Shown one piece after another: positions 36,752-45,540 of a stretch of DNA of 64,000 nucleotides (its first letter is position 1; each line of letters starts with the position of its first letter). Location: assembly GCF_943192915.1 (NCBI RefSeq), contig NZ_CALPCD010000003.1, positions 62,001 to 126,000 of the forward strand. Reading direction: 5' to 3'. Source of the DNA: Anaerotardibacter muris (GTDB lineage: Bacteria > Actinomycetota > Coriobacteriia > Coriobacteriales > Eggerthellaceae). A program made the position numbers and the translations under genes. Under the pieces are notes generated by a model. That model was not told the DNA's origin and did not search any database. It saw only the letters and a list, made by a program, of their open reading frames with translations.

Positions 36752-38311
36752 ATGACTGAACAAAACCCGGAGCTCACGCTTCCCGCGTGCCTCATCATCA
36801 TGGACGGCTTTGGTCTTGCTGAACCTGGCAAGGGCAACGCCATCAGCTTGGCGAATACGCCCAATCTTGATGCGCTCTTCGCAAGCTGTCCGCATATCGA
36901 ACTGGATGCATCAGGCAAGCCTGTTGGTCTTCCTGATGGCCAGATGGGCAATTCCGAAGTGGGCCATCTGAACATCGGCGCAGGTCGTACGGTGTTCCAA
37001 GAGCTTTCGCGCATTGACAATGCCTGTGCCGATGGCTCTCTGTTCACTAATGAGGTGCTGGTCGATGCCATGCAAGGTGTGGTCAAGGCAGATTCTACGC
37101 TTCATCTGATGGGATTGCTTTCTGATGGTGGTGTTCATTCCAACAACGAACACCTCTATTCGCTGCTCGAGATGGCCAATCAGCAGGGTGTGCGAAAGAT
37201 CCGCGTGCACTGCTTCATGGATGGCCGCGACGTTCCGCCTCAAAGTGGCATCGAATATATCGAGCAGTTGGAGCAGAAGATAGATGAGATCTTCTCAGGT
37301 GACGATCGCGTTGATGTGAAGATCGGCGTGATCAGTGGGCGTTATTATGCGATGGATCGCGACAATCGTTGGGATCGTGTAGAGAAGGCATGGCGCTCCA
37401 TCTGGTTGGGCGAAAACCCATCTACCAAGACCCCGCGCGAAGCCGTTGAAGCTTCCTATGCTGAAGGCGTGACCGACGAATTCATCGTGCCTGTTAATCT
37501 AACTGGTGAAGCGGTACAGTCGGGTGATGCTTTCATCTTCTTCAACTTCCGTCCTGACCGCGCACGCGAGATAACCCGTGCTATCTGTGATGAAGCATTC
37601 GACCATTTCGATCGTCCTCGTTGGGGGAAGCTCACGTTCGTGTGCTTGACCGAATATGACCCCACCATTCCTGCGCCGATCGCTTTCCCGAAGGAGAATC
37701 CCAGCCATGTGCTGGCTGATATCCTTTCTGAACACGGGCTTCGCCAGTATCACATCGCCGAGACCGAGAAGTATGCGCACGTCACATTCTTCTTCAATGG
37801 CGGTGTGGAGGATCCCAAGCCGCTCGAAACGCGCAAGCTCATCGCTTCACCCAAGGTTGCAACGTATGACCTGCAACCTGAGATGAGCGAACCTGAGGTG
37901 ACTGATGCGCTCGTGGCTGCGATCGACAACGATGAAGCAGATGTCTACATCGTCAATTTCGCGAACTGCGACATGGTGGGCCATACGGGTGTGATCGATG
38001 CTGCTGTCAAAGCGGTCGAAGCGGTCGATGATGGCGTGGGCAAAGTGGTCGAGGCTATCAGGCGCAAAGGCGGCGTAGCGCTCATCACGGCAGATCACGG
38101 CAATGCAGATTGCATGATCGCAGAAGATGGCACACCTTTCACGGCGCATACCACCGCGCCAGTTCCGTTCATTCTGGTAGATGCAGCAGAAAAGGGCTAT
38201 TCGCTCAAAGATACGCGTGGTATTCTGGCGAACATCTCACCCACGCTGTTGGAAATGATCGGGATCGCAGTGCCTGAAGAGATGACCGCTGGCTCTTTAC
38301 TTGTGAAGTAG
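36752..38311 (+). CDS. gpmI: 2,3-bisphosphoglycerate-independent phosphoglycerate mutase
   Basis: Interconverts 3- and 2-phosphoglycerate using two Mn2+. The 519-residue protein has LIIMDGFGLAEPGKGNAIS, the phospho-Ser region PDGQMGNSEVGHLNIGAGR, HCFMDGRDVPP, EKYAHVTFFFNGG and the metal-binding ITADHGNADCM near the C-terminus. The RBS is TAGGAGC. It completes the gap-pgk-tpiA-gpmI cluster; eno is not in the window. Confidence 0.95.
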   Translation: MTEQNPELTLPACLIIMDGFGLAEPGKGNAISLANTPNLDALFASCPHIELDASGKPVGLPDGQMGNSEVGHLNIGAGRTVFQELSRIDNACADGSLFTNEVLVDAMQGVVKADSTLHLMGLLSDGGVHSNNEHLYSLLEMANQQGVRKIRVHCFMDGRDVPPQSGIEYIEQLEQKIDEIFSGDDRVDVKIGVISGRYYAMDRDNRWDRVEKAWRSIWLGENPSTKTPREAVEASYAEGVTDEFIVPVNLTGEAVQSGDAFIFFNFRPDRAREITRAICDEAFDHFDRPRWGKLTFVCLTEYDPTIPAPIAFPKENPSHVLADILSEHGLRQYHIAETEKYAHVTFFFNGGVEDPKPLETRKLIASPKVATYDLQPEMSEPEVTDALVAAIDNDEADVYIVNFANCDMVGHTGVIDAAVKAVEAVDDGVGKVVEAIRRKGGVALITADHGNADCMIAEDGTPFTAHTTAPVPFILVDAAEKGYSLKDTRGILANISPTLLEMIGIAVPEEMTAGSLLVK

Positions 38312-38386
38312 CTGCTTGAATTATGGTTCGCACTTTGCCATAATTGTCTATTTGTATGGCTTAAACGTATGAGATAAGGGATAACT

Positions 38387-38647
38387 TTGTCACCATTAGC
38401 AATCATCTTTTCTATTCTGCTCGTGCTCTCGGGCATCGGGCTGATCATCTTCATCTTGCTCCATTCGGGCAAGGGAACTGGTGTTTCTGACATGATCGCA
38501 TCGAGCGTTTATGGCACCAATCAGGGAACGAGCATCGTTGAGAAGAACTTGGATCGTATCACCATCGTTCTGGTCGCGGTCTTCATCGTTTCGCTCATCG
38601 TACTGATGATCGTGTTCCCGCACGGTACCATCAATCCTGGTCAATAG
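38387..38647 (+). CDS. secG: Preprotein translocase subunit SecG
   Basis: Small membrane partner of SecYE. The 86-residue protein has two transmembrane segments (about residues 5-25 and 58-78) separated by the conserved LLHSGKGTGVSDMIASSVYG loop. It starts with TTG at 38387 after a GATAAGGG RBS. secG follows glycolytic genes (tpiA/pgk region) in many bacteria, which supports the call. Confidence 0.93.
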   Translation: MSPLAIIFSILLVLSGIGLIIFILLHSGKGTGVSDMIASSVYGTNQGTSIVEKNLDRITIVLVAVFIVSLIVLMIVFPHGTINPGQ

Positions 38648-38779
38648 ATCATTTATTGACTTCAGCTTTAGTGGCTTCATTTTCGGTCTTATCTGCGGTT
38701 CGACCCTTCCGCAAGAAAATGATCCATGATCGCTTGCAGAAACGCTAACTTTTGATAAGATAGACAACGCTGAAAACAC

Positions 38780-38869
38780 GTCGGAGTGGTGGAACGGCAG
38801 ACACGCTAGCTTGAGGTGCTAGTGCCCATTTGAACGGGTGTGCGGGTTCAAATCCCGCCTCCGACACCA
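38780..38869 (+). tRNA. tRNA-Leu (anticodon GAG)
   Basis: A class II tRNA with a long variable arm. Acceptor GTCGGAG/CTCCGAC, anticodon arm CTAGC-TTGAGGT-GCTAG, T-loop GTTCAAATC, discriminator A and encoded CCA. Confidence 0.95.
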
Positions 38870-38881
38870 GCTAAAAGTTTA

Positions 38882-38905
38882 AGGCTCCCAGTTGGGAGCC
38901 TTTTT
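38882..38905 (+). terminator. Terminator after tRNA-Leu
   Basis: AGGCTCCCA-gt-TGGGAGCCT followed by TTTT. Confidence 0.9.
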
Positions 38906-38940
38906 CGTATGTGGATGCCACAGAAGGGAAGATGCTAGGC

Positions 38941-39879
38941 ATGGCAGCCTTGAGTTCACAAGCTGAAAACGCCCGTACGCAAGCCATCAAGCGTGTGCTC
39001 TTAGGTGTGTTGCTGCTGAACTTAGCAGTGGCGCTGGCGAAGTTCATCTATGGCACCATCTCACATTCTGCAGCGATGCAGGCAGACGGCATCCATTCTA
39101 TCTTCGATTCAGCGGGTAACGTAGTGGGTCTCATTGGCATCAGCTTAGCCATGCGTCCGGCTGACCGTGACCACCCGTATGGTCATTTCAAGCTTGAGAC
39201 CTTTGCGTCGCTCATCATCGGGCTCATGCTCATCTTCGCTGCCTATCAAGTTGGCTCGAGTGCGGTCGTGTCGCTGGTGCAGGGGAGTTACCACACTGAA
39301 GTTACCCCTATATCGTTCATCGTCATGGTAGGGACGCTCATCGTGAACGTAGGGGTTACCACCTACGAGCGCCGTATGGGTAATCGGCTGAAGAGCGATA
39401 TCCTGAAGGCTGACGCGGCTCATACGCTCTCTGATGCGCTTGTTTCCATCGGTGTTATCGTGGGGCTCATTCTGGTCGCTTGCGGTATCGAGATGGCAGA
39501 CGACATCATGGCCTTGGTGGTGATGGTGGCCATCTTGCTCACAGCCTTCGATATCTTCAAGAATTCTTTTGCTACGCTTGCGGATGGGGCTCGTATTCCT
39601 GAAGAAGAAGTGCGCGAACTGGTCGAGAGCATCGATGGTGTGCGCGAAGCCCACGAAGTGCGCACGCGCGGCCTTGAGAACGAGATCTATCTTGACCTGC
39701 ATGTGCTGGTCGATCCGAACATGACCGTACAGGCCTCACATCAATTGGTCGACCATATTGAAAGCGTCATCAGCGATGCTTATCCCGAAGTCCAAGACAT
39801 CTTGATTCACGTAGAGCCCGACGATGAAGCGCATCGTGAATTCCCTCACCACGATAAAGTTAAAGAAGCAATTAGATAG
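38941..39879 (+). CDS. Cation diffusion facilitator family transporter
   Basis: Proton-driven efflux of divalent metals. The 312-residue protein has six hydrophobic segments, with SHSAAMQADGIHSIFDSAGN in the second and KADAAHTLSDALVS in the fifth (the H/D metal site). It also has DRDHPYGHFKLETFASL and a C-terminal ferredoxin-like cytoplasmic domain. The metal could be Zn, Fe, Mn or Co. The ATG at 38941 is chosen from spacing to AGAAGGGA; GTG 38911 and ATG 38932 are in frame too. Confidence 0.9.
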   Translation: MAALSSQAENARTQAIKRVLLGVLLLNLAVALAKFIYGTISHSAAMQADGIHSIFDSAGNVVGLIGISLAMRPADRDHPYGHFKLETFASLIIGLMLIFAAYQVGSSAVVSLVQGSYHTEVTPISFIVMVGTLIVNVGVTTYERRMGNRLKSDILKADAAHTLSDALVSIGVIVGLILVACGIEMADDIMALVVMVAILLTAFDIFKNSFATLADGARIPEEEVRELVESIDGVREAHEVRTRGLENEIYLDLHVLVDPNMTVQASHQLVDHIESVISDAYPEVQDILIHVEPDDEAHREFPHHDKVKEAIR

Positions 39880-39910
39880 TTAGCTGATCGCTGTTGATAG
39901 TGCGCTTCTC

Positions 39911-40879
39911 TTAGTTGTTGGCGCCTTCGGGGGCTTGATATTCGATATAGGTGCTTACGGTGGGGTTTGCCTCAATGTAGGCGCGTAGCTTCTGGATATA
40001 GAGCTTCGCCAGTGGACTGAGCTCGCTGTTTGCCTGATGGATATAGCCTACGGTCATTTTCTCGTCCGATTCGAGTGGAATCGCCACGATGCCGGCGTTC
40101 ATTTCATCGGATAACACACCAGTGGAAATGGTGTAGCCATCGAAATTCGTGAGCAAGTTTGAAAGCGTGCCGCGATCAGAATAGGTGATTTGCTTTTTGT
40201 GGGGTAGGTGGCTCAGCGGTTCTTCTGAGAAGAAGAATGAATTGTTCGAGCCCTGCTCGAAGGAATAGCGGGTGAATTCTTCAAGCTGGTCGGGGGAGAT
40301 GCGCTGCTCATTCGCGAGCGGGTGGTGTTCACCTACAAACACGTGAGGTTCTGCTGCGAAGAGCGGCACGAATTCCAACCCTGCGTCAGTGATCGCCTTT
40401 GAGATAACACGATTGTTGAAGGTGCTTAGATACAGAATGCCCAGTTCGCTACGATAACTCTTCACATCTTCGATGATCTCTGATGTGCGCGTTTCGCGCA
40501 GCGTGAATTCATATTCATCCTTGTCGTATTCTTCGACCAGGTCAACGAAGGCCTTCACGCCAAATGCATAATGTTGAGAGGAAATAGAGAGCTTGCCGAT
40601 CGAGCCGCCTGCGTAGTTGCTGTAGTGTGACTCGAGCAGGCTTACCTGCTCCAAGATCTGGCGCGCATAGCCTACGAACTCCATACCTTCATTGGTGAGC
40701 GTGATACCGCGATTGCTGCGGTTGAAGATCTCTATCCCCAGTTCCTGTTCAACATCCTTAATGGCTGTAGAGAGCGCAGGCTGGGACACGTAGAGGTTCT
40801 GGCTTGCAGCATTGATGGAGCCGCATTCCACCACTTCGGTGATATAGCGCAATTGTTGTAGCGTCAGATTCGACTGCAT
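39911..40879 (-). CDS. LysR family transcriptional regulator
   Basis: The 322-residue protein has the N-terminal winged HTH (LQQLRYITEVVECGSINAAS, then QPALSTAIKDVEQELG) and a periplasmic-binding-like effector domain. The chosen ATG has GGAGAGG five bases before it; an earlier in-frame ATG adds 10 residues without a better RBS. It lies directly downstream of the MetQ-like lipoprotein gene on the same strand and may regulate it or the divergent opine-dehydrogenase operon. Confidence 0.9.
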   Translation of the reverse strand: MQSNLTLQQLRYITEVVECGSINAASQNLYVSQPALSTAIKDVEQELGIEIFNRSNRGITLTNEGMEFVGYARQILEQVSLLESHYSNYAGGSIGKLSISSQHYAFGVKAFVDLVEEYDKDEYEFTLRETRTSEIIEDVKSYRSELGILYLSTFNNRVISKAITDAGLEFVPLFAAEPHVFVGEHHPLANEQRISPDQLEEFTRYSFEQGSNNSFFFSEEPLSHLPHKKQITYSDRGTLSNLLTNFDGYTISTGVLSDEMNAGIVAIPLESDEKMTVGYIHQANSELSPLAKLYIQKLRAYIEANPTVSTYIEYQAPEGANN

Positions 40880-40926
40880 ATAGCCTCTCCGTTCACGAAC
40901 TGAGGTCATTGTACCTTATAAAGTAG

Positions 40927-40952
40927 AAAGGCCTGACAGGTGTCAGGCCTTT
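40927..40952. terminator. Hairpin after the MetQ-like gene
   Basis: AAAGGCCTGACA pairs perfectly with TGTCAGGCCTTT around GG. It sits between the lipoprotein gene and the LysR gene; the T-run is only three bases, so termination may be partial. Confidence 0.6.
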
Positions 40953-40975
40953 CGAGTGTATTTGGCAGGGGATTC

Positions 40976-41812
40976 CTAGAAGACGGCCAGTACTGCACCC
41001 TGATAATTATCGTTGATGTAGTCACGGACCGCATCGCTATTGAGCACCTCGGCAAGCGCCTTGATCTTCGCGCTATCCTGGTTGCCATCCTTCACGACCA
41101 GCAGGTTCGCATAGGTCTGAGCAGCAAGGGAGTCGCTTGTTTCCTTTGCCAGGATCTTATCGAGCAGGTTGCCTTCAAGAGCATAGTTCGCATTGATGCC
41201 AGCAACGTCAACGTCATCGATCACGGTAGGAACAACAGCAGCTTCCAGTTCCTTGAACTTCAGATTCTTGGGGTTATCCACGATGTCGTTCGGGGTGGCG
41301 GTGATGCCAGCGTCTTCAGAGAGCGTGATCAGACCTTCGTCCTGAAGCAGCAGCAGAGCACGAGCTTCGTTGGTTGCATCGTTAGGAACAGCGATGGTGG
41401 CACCATCAGGAAGCTCAGAAAGATCGGTGTACTTGGTGGAGTAGAGTCCGAAGGGCTCATAGTGGACGCCTACCACGTCGACCAGATGGGTGCCCTGTTC
41501 CTCATTGAAGTTATCTAGGTAAGGCTTGTGCTGGAAGTAGTTCGCATCGACTTCTTCAGCTTCGGTCACTGTGTTGGGCTGAACGTAGTCGGTGAATTCC
41601 TTCACTTCCAGGGTGTAGCCCTGTTCTTCAAGTGCTGGAGCAACAACTTCGGTCAGGATCTCGGCATGTGGAGTGGGGACCGCAGCCACGGTGATGGTCT
41701 TGTCTTCTTCAGAGGAGTTTCCGCCCGAGCAGCCTGTCAGAGCAACGAGCGAGAGTGCGATCGCGGCCACGGCTGTGACCAAGAGCTTGGGGAACTGTTT
41801 TGCCTTTGTCAT
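40976..41812 (-). CDS. MetQ/NlpA-type substrate-binding lipoprotein
   Basis: Extracytoplasmic solute receptor of a methionine-type ABC importer. The start chosen (AGAAAGGAAATGAAATG region) gives a 278-residue protein with a signal peptide and lipobox LVALTGC (lipidated Cys28). It also has the MetQ-family features ITVAAVPTPHAEIL, DANYFQHKPYLDNF, VGVHYEPFGLYS and VPNDATNEARALLLL. No metN or metI gene is adjacent, so it must use a permease encoded elsewhere or bind a different amino acid or opine. The opine dehydrogenase gene is divergent from it. Confidence 0.9.
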   Translation of the reverse strand: MTKAKQFPKLLVTAVAAIALSLVALTGCSGGNSSEEDKTITVAAVPTPHAEILTEVVAPALEEQGYTLEVKEFTDYVQPNTVTEAEEVDANYFQHKPYLDNFNEEQGTHLVDVVGVHYEPFGLYSTKYTDLSELPDGATIAVPNDATNEARALLLLQDEGLITLSEDAGITATPNDIVDNPKNLKFKELEAAVVPTVIDDVDVAGINANYALEGNLLDKILAKETSDSLAAQTYANLLVVKDGNQDSAKIKALAEVLNSDAVRDYINDNYQGAVLAVF

Positions 41813-42020
41813 TTCATTTCCTTTCTTCAAAAGCTTCGCCTGGGATGAGCGGCGAAGCTCACAAGGCGTTTTCAACGTTGCCTAGTCTAGTGAAGCGTCC
41901 AAGAGCGCACAATGCTTTTTGCTATCAGCGCTTCTTGTAACTGGTTATAGTGATCGTTGAGCTGGTATTTTATTCAAAACTAACCGAAATACCGTCTTCC
42001 GTTCACCTTGAAAACCGCCC

Positions 42021-42049
42021 TTAACCGCACCGCGCTTTTGGTCTATGAT
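42021..42049 (+). promoter_or_regulatory. Candidate promoter of the opine dehydrogenase operon
   Basis: TTAACC, a 17-bp spacer and TATGAT at 42044-42049, followed by AAGAAAGG before the ATG. It is in the 284-bp spacer between divergent genes. Confidence 0.45.
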
Positions 42050-42096
42050 AGATACACTTTCATTACTAACTGATACCTCTTAAGAAAGGTTGTCTT

Positions 42097-43326
42097 ATGG
42101 TCGATGTGAACGAATTGCGCAATGCCCCTATCGCGGTTCTTGGCGGTGGTGCAGTGGGGAAGACTTGCGGTGCGGATTGCGCACTAGCAGGACAAGAGGT
42201 GCGCATTTGCGACCTCGATCCATTCTTCGAGAGCACTTTGGGAACCGTTGAGCGCACGGGCATCATCATCGGTCAGAAGCTTCCTGGCACGCAGACCAAA
42301 TTCGGGTTCGAGCGTTATGGCCGCGGTCGTTTTGCTATGGTCACCAATTCCATCGCAGAAGCCGTGAAGGGCGCTAAGCTCATCATCGTGGGCATTCCTT
42401 CGGTCGCTCACGAAGTATTCTTCAAGGCGCTCATTCCGTGCTTGGAAGATGGCCAGATCATTCACATCATCCCTGATAATTACGGCACCCTGAAGCTGCG
42501 CAAGATGATGCGCGAAATGGGTTGCACCAAAAAGGTCGTCATCGGTGGCTGGTCCAGCGCTCCCTATGGCACGCGCGTCGATGCTGAAGGTGGCGTGATG
42601 AATGCGCATGTCAGCTTGGTCTATCGCGCTATTACGTTGCGTGGTGCCGCACTTCCTATGACCGACCAGGAAGACTTCCTGGAAAGCTCCAAGGCGCTCG
42701 GTTGCTTTGATGCCATCACTGAAGGTGAAGGCGTGGTCGGTGGCAACACCGTGCTCGACATTGGTTTTTCGAACGTGAATCCGGTCATCCACGTTCCCGG
42801 CACTGTACTGGGCGTCTCCACCATGGAGAACTTCAACACCGTGCTTCACATGAACAAGCATGACTACAGTATCTATAGCCATAGTTTCTGCCCATCCATC
42901 TCTGAAGTGCAGTACCGGTTCTATAACGAAGAGATCGCGCTGGCTGAAGCTATCGGTGTGGGCATTCAGCCTTTTGACAAGGAAGTGTTCTATCAGCGCA
43001 CCAGCGTGCTCGGCCAGGAATACATGGGCGAGGGCTGCACCGTTCCTTTCGATGAGGAATGGGAAGTGGGCTACGGCACTGGTCCGTTCACTATTCAGAA
43101 TCGCTATGTTACTGAAGATGTGCCAGTAGGCTGTCATGTCTATCATGAACTGGGCAAGAAGTTCGGTGTGCCTACGCCTATCATCGATTCGATGATCGTG
43201 CTTGGTGGCGTAATGAACAAGACCAACTACTTCGAGTCGGGCTTGAAGCTCGAAGACTTGGGCATCGGACATATGGACAAGGACCAGTTGCTGGCTTACT
43301 TGAACGACGGTACCTACACTGAATAG
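42097..43326 (+). CDS. NAD/NADP octopine/nopaline dehydrogenase family protein
   Basis: The 409-residue protein begins with a Rossmann fold (IAVLGGGAVGKTCGADCALAG) and continues with IIVGIPSVAHEVFFKALIP, IIPDNYGTLKLRKMM and a C-terminal helical domain containing HVPGTVLGVSTMENF. This fits the octopine/opine dehydrogenase family, which reductively condenses an amino acid with a 2-oxo acid, or oxidises such products. The substrate is unknown. An Asp/Glu racemase-like gene follows after 28 bp, and a MetQ-type receptor with a LysR gene is divergent. Confidence 0.8.
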   Translation: MVDVNELRNAPIAVLGGGAVGKTCGADCALAGQEVRICDLDPFFESTLGTVERTGIIIGQKLPGTQTKFGFERYGRGRFAMVTNSIAEAVKGAKLIIVGIPSVAHEVFFKALIPCLEDGQIIHIIPDNYGTLKLRKMMREMGCTKKVVIGGWSSAPYGTRVDAEGGVMNAHVSLVYRAITLRGAALPMTDQEDFLESSKALGCFDAITEGEGVVGGNTVLDIGFSNVNPVIHVPGTVLGVSTMENFNTVLHMNKHDYSIYSHSFCPSISEVQYRFYNEEIALAEAIGVGIQPFDKEVFYQRTSVLGQEYMGEGCTVPFDEEWEVGYGTGPFTIQNRYVTEDVPVGCHVYHELGKKFGVPTPIIDSMIVLGGVMNKTNYFESGLKLEDLGIGHMDKDQLLAYLNDGTYTE

Positions 43327-43354
43327 ACCTCCGAAAACGATCAAGGATCATCTT

Positions 43355-44116
43355 ATGACCTGGCAAAAAGCTCTCACCACATCAGCGCACCTCGATGAAA
43401 CGTTCGCGGTGCCAGCTCACTATACTTCTGGTCATGCTATCGGTGTGATCGCGATCGATCTGAAGTATCCGAAGCTGCCAGGCAACGTAGTGAACGCTAC
43501 TACTTATGATTTTCCGGTGCTCTATAAGAAGGTGGAATTCGAGATCGAATTGCTCTTCCAGGGCGCAGCTGAACTAGAAGATATCGTCATAGCTGCTGCG
43601 AAGGAGCTGGAAGCCGAAGGAGTGCGTGCGATCGTTGGTGCATGCGGGTACTTCGTCCATTTTCAGGATAAGGTCGCAGCTGCTGTTGATGTGCCTGTGT
43701 ACATCTCCAGCCTATGCCAGCTTCCCATCATCAAGCTTGGTTTGAAGCCTAACCAGAAGATCGCAGTATTCGCTGCAAGCGCTGACGACATCAACGACTC
43801 GGTGCTTGCGCAGGTAGGTGCCTCGATGGACGACATCGTGTTGCAGGATGTGGGCTCTATGGAGAGCTTCGCGCCGATCCGCTGGGGCAAGAACGAACTC
43901 GATAATGGCAAGCTTACCGCCGATCTGGCCGCCCTTGCCAAGCAGGTTGCAACCGATCATCCTGAAGTCGGTGCTCTCTTGCTTGAATGCAGTGATCTGC
44001 CGCCTTATGCCTATGCGATGCAAGCAGCAACAGGGCTTCCCGTCTACGATTTCATCACCATGATCAACTGGGCGCATTCAGCCCTGGTTCAAACGCCATA
44101 TTATGGATATTTTTAA
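43355..44116 (+). CDS. Aspartate/glutamate racemase family protein
   Basis: The 253-residue protein resembles Asp/Glu/hydantoin racemases. One cysteine lies in AIVGACGYFVHFQ near residue 89 and another in GALLLECSDLPPYAYAMQ near residue 208, placed like the two catalytic cysteines of the superfamily. The substrate is not certain; decarboxylase and isomerase members of this fold also exist. It is co-transcribed with the opine-dehydrogenase-like gene, suggesting amino-acid or opine stereochemistry is handled by the pair. Confidence 0.7.
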   Translation: MTWQKALTTSAHLDETFAVPAHYTSGHAIGVIAIDLKYPKLPGNVVNATTYDFPVLYKKVEFEIELLFQGAAELEDIVIAAAKELEAEGVRAIVGACGYFVHFQDKVAAAVDVPVYISSLCQLPIIKLGLKPNQKIAVFAASADDINDSVLAQVGASMDDIVLQDVGSMESFAPIRWGKNELDNGKLTADLAALAKQVATDHPEVGALLLECSDLPPYAYAMQAATGLPVYDFITMINWAHSALVQTPYYGYF

Positions 44117-44196
44117 GCGGGGACTTGACGCGTAAAACAGTTCTAGTATACTAATCAACCGCTGATGCGATACGTATTCAGCGTCTCTGTTTAAGT

Positions 44197-44271
44197 GGGC
44201 GATTAGCTCAGCGGGAGAGCATCACCTCGACACGGTGGGGGCCACTGGTTCGATCCCAGTATCGCCCACCA
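44197..44271 (+). tRNA. tRNA-Val (anticodon GAC)
   Basis: Acceptor GGGCGAT/ATCGCCC, anticodon arm TCACC-TCGACAC-GGTGG, T-loop GTTCGATCC, and encoded CCA. First of four tRNAs. Confidence 0.95.
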
Positions 44272-44289
44272 TTTAAACAGATAACATAT

Positions 44290-44365
44290 GCGGACGTGGC
44301 TCAGTTGGTAGAGCATCACCTTGCCAAGGTGAGGGTCGCGGGTTCGAACCCCGTCGTCCGCTCCA
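44290..44365 (+). tRNA. tRNA-Gly (anticodon GCC), copy 1
   Basis: Acceptor GCGGACG/CGTCCGC, anticodon arm TCACC-TTGCCAA-GGTGA, T-loop GTTCGAACC, CCA encoded. Identical to the copy at 44451. Confidence 0.96.
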
Positions 44366-44372
44366 GATCTTC

Positions 44373-44404
44373 AATGACCGGCTAATCCCGGTCATTTATT
44401 TTTA
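44373..44404 (+). terminator. Terminator between the two tRNA-Gly genes
   Basis: AATGACCGG pairs with CCGGTCATT (9 bp), followed by TATTTTTAT. Confidence 0.8.
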
Positions 44405-44410
44405 TCCAGC

Positions 44411-44438
44411 TTGCATTGGATTAGCTCTTCGGTATAAT
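44411..44438 (+). promoter_or_regulatory. Promoter of tRNA-Gly copy 2
   Basis: TTGCAT, a 16-bp spacer and TATAAT at 44433-44438, 12 bp before the tRNA 5' end. Confidence 0.7.
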
Positions 44439-44450
44439 TGGTTCTTGCGC

Positions 44451-44526
44451 GCGGACGTGGCTCAGTTGGTAGAGCATCACCTTGCCAAGGTGAGGGTCGC
44501 GGGTTCGAACCCCGTCGTCCGCTCCA
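44451..44526 (+). tRNA. tRNA-Gly (anticodon GCC), copy 2
   Basis: All 76 bases match copy 1 at 44290. It has its own promoter upstream and a terminator downstream. Confidence 0.96.
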
Positions 44527-44538
44527 GTGCATGACCGG

Positions 44539-44569
44539 GCCGTCCAACGTTTCAGCTGACGGCTTTTTT
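44539..44569 (+). terminator. Terminator between tRNA-Gly and tRNA-Cys
   Basis: GCCGTC ... GACGGC (6 bp, 13-nt loop) followed by TTTTTT. Confidence 0.7.
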
Positions 44570-44571
44570 AT

Positions 44572-44645
44572 GGCGACGTGGCCAAGTGGTAAGGCAGAGG
44601 CCTGCAAAGCCTTTACCCCCGGTTCGAATCCGGGCGTCGCCTCCA
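44572..44645 (+). tRNA. tRNA-Cys (anticodon GCA)
   Basis: Acceptor GGCGACG/CGTCGCC, anticodon arm GAGGC-CTGCAAA-GCCTT, T-loop GTTCGAATC, discriminator T and encoded CCA. It begins only 2 bp after the T-run of the preceding terminator, so some read-through must supply it unless a hidden promoter exists. Confidence 0.94.
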
Positions 44646-44653
44646 AGTTTACG

Positions 44654-44678
44654 AAAGACCGCACTGCGGTCTTTTTTT
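44654..44678 (+). terminator. Terminator after tRNA-Cys
   Basis: AAAGACCGC-act-GCGGTCTTT with a T7 run, ending just before the terC start. Confidence 0.9.
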
Positions 44679-44683
44679 GAAGG

Positions 44684-45514
44684 ATGGCGTTTTTCGTGAT
44701 AGATCTTTCCATCTTCGCAACAGCAGAAGCCTGGATCAGTCTTCTCACGCTGCTGTTCTTAGAGATCGTACTCGGTGTGGACAATCTGGTCTTCATCGCC
44801 ATCACCACCGACCGTCTAGCTCCCGAAAAACAGCACATCGGCCGCAAGCTTGGTTTGCTCGGTGCGCTCGTGATGCGCATCATCTTCCTATGTTTCGCAT
44901 CGTTCTTGGTCCATATGACCCAGCCCTTGTTCACCATCCCATTCATCGAGATCCATGGGGAACCCATGGGCTTTTCCGTACGTGACCTGGTATTGCTCGT
45001 TGGTGGTATCTATCTTATCTATAAGGGTATCGTTGAACTTCGCAGCGTCTTGAACCTTACCGAAGAGAAGGAAGAGCACGAATCGCGTGAAAAGCGCGGT
45101 AGCATCGGCTTAGGACAGGCTATCGTCACCATCATGGTCATGGACCTGGTCTTCTCCATCGATTCCGTCATCACTGCCGTGGGGCTGGCACAACACCTCA
45201 TCATCATGATCTTGGCGGTGATCATCGCCGTGGTGCTGATGATGATCTTCGTGGACGCTATTTCGAATTTCATCAACACCCATACCGAGATCAAGATCTT
45301 GGCATTGGTGTTCATCGTTACGATCGGCGTGTTGCTCACCCTTGATGGACTGGGTATCCATTCTGGTGTTGAGCTGCTCGACATGCACGTAGAGAAGCTG
45401 ATGGTCTACTTCGCCATGGTGTTCTCGGTCATCATCCAGCTCATTCAGATGCGCTACAAGAAGAACTACCAAGCCTGGGTAGAAGAGAAGAATCGCGAGC
45501 TAGACAAGTCCTAG
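44684..45514 (+). CDS. TerC family integral membrane protein
   Basis: The 276-residue protein has about seven transmembrane segments and the family hallmark LFLEIVLGVDNLVFIAI, then VMDLVFSIDSVITAVGLAQH, each with conserved acidic residues inside the membrane. TerC/Alx proteins are tied to Mn2+ or Ca2+ export and metalation of secreted proteins. GAAGG directly abuts the ATG; a GTG at 44696 (codon 5) would have better spacing. It is monocistronic, with a structured element starting 26 bp after its stop. Confidence 0.88.
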   Translation: MAFFVIDLSIFATAEAWISLLTLLFLEIVLGVDNLVFIAITTDRLAPEKQHIGRKLGLLGALVMRIIFLCFASFLVHMTQPLFTIPFIEIHGEPMGFSVRDLVLLVGGIYLIYKGIVELRSVLNLTEEKEEHESREKRGSIGLGQAIVTIMVMDLVFSIDSVITAVGLAQHLIIMILAVIIAVVLMMIFVDAISNFINTHTEIKILALVFIVTIGVLLTLDGLGIHSGVELLDMHVEKLMVYFAMVFSVIIQLIQMRYKKNYQAWVEEKNRELDKS

Positions 45515-45540
45515 CCCTTGCCCCCGTCTTTGATCTTGTG

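Noticed and set aside
40976..41812. Full methionine ABC transporter locus
   Set aside because: Only the MetQ-type receptor is present; no ATPase or permease gene is within the flanking region.
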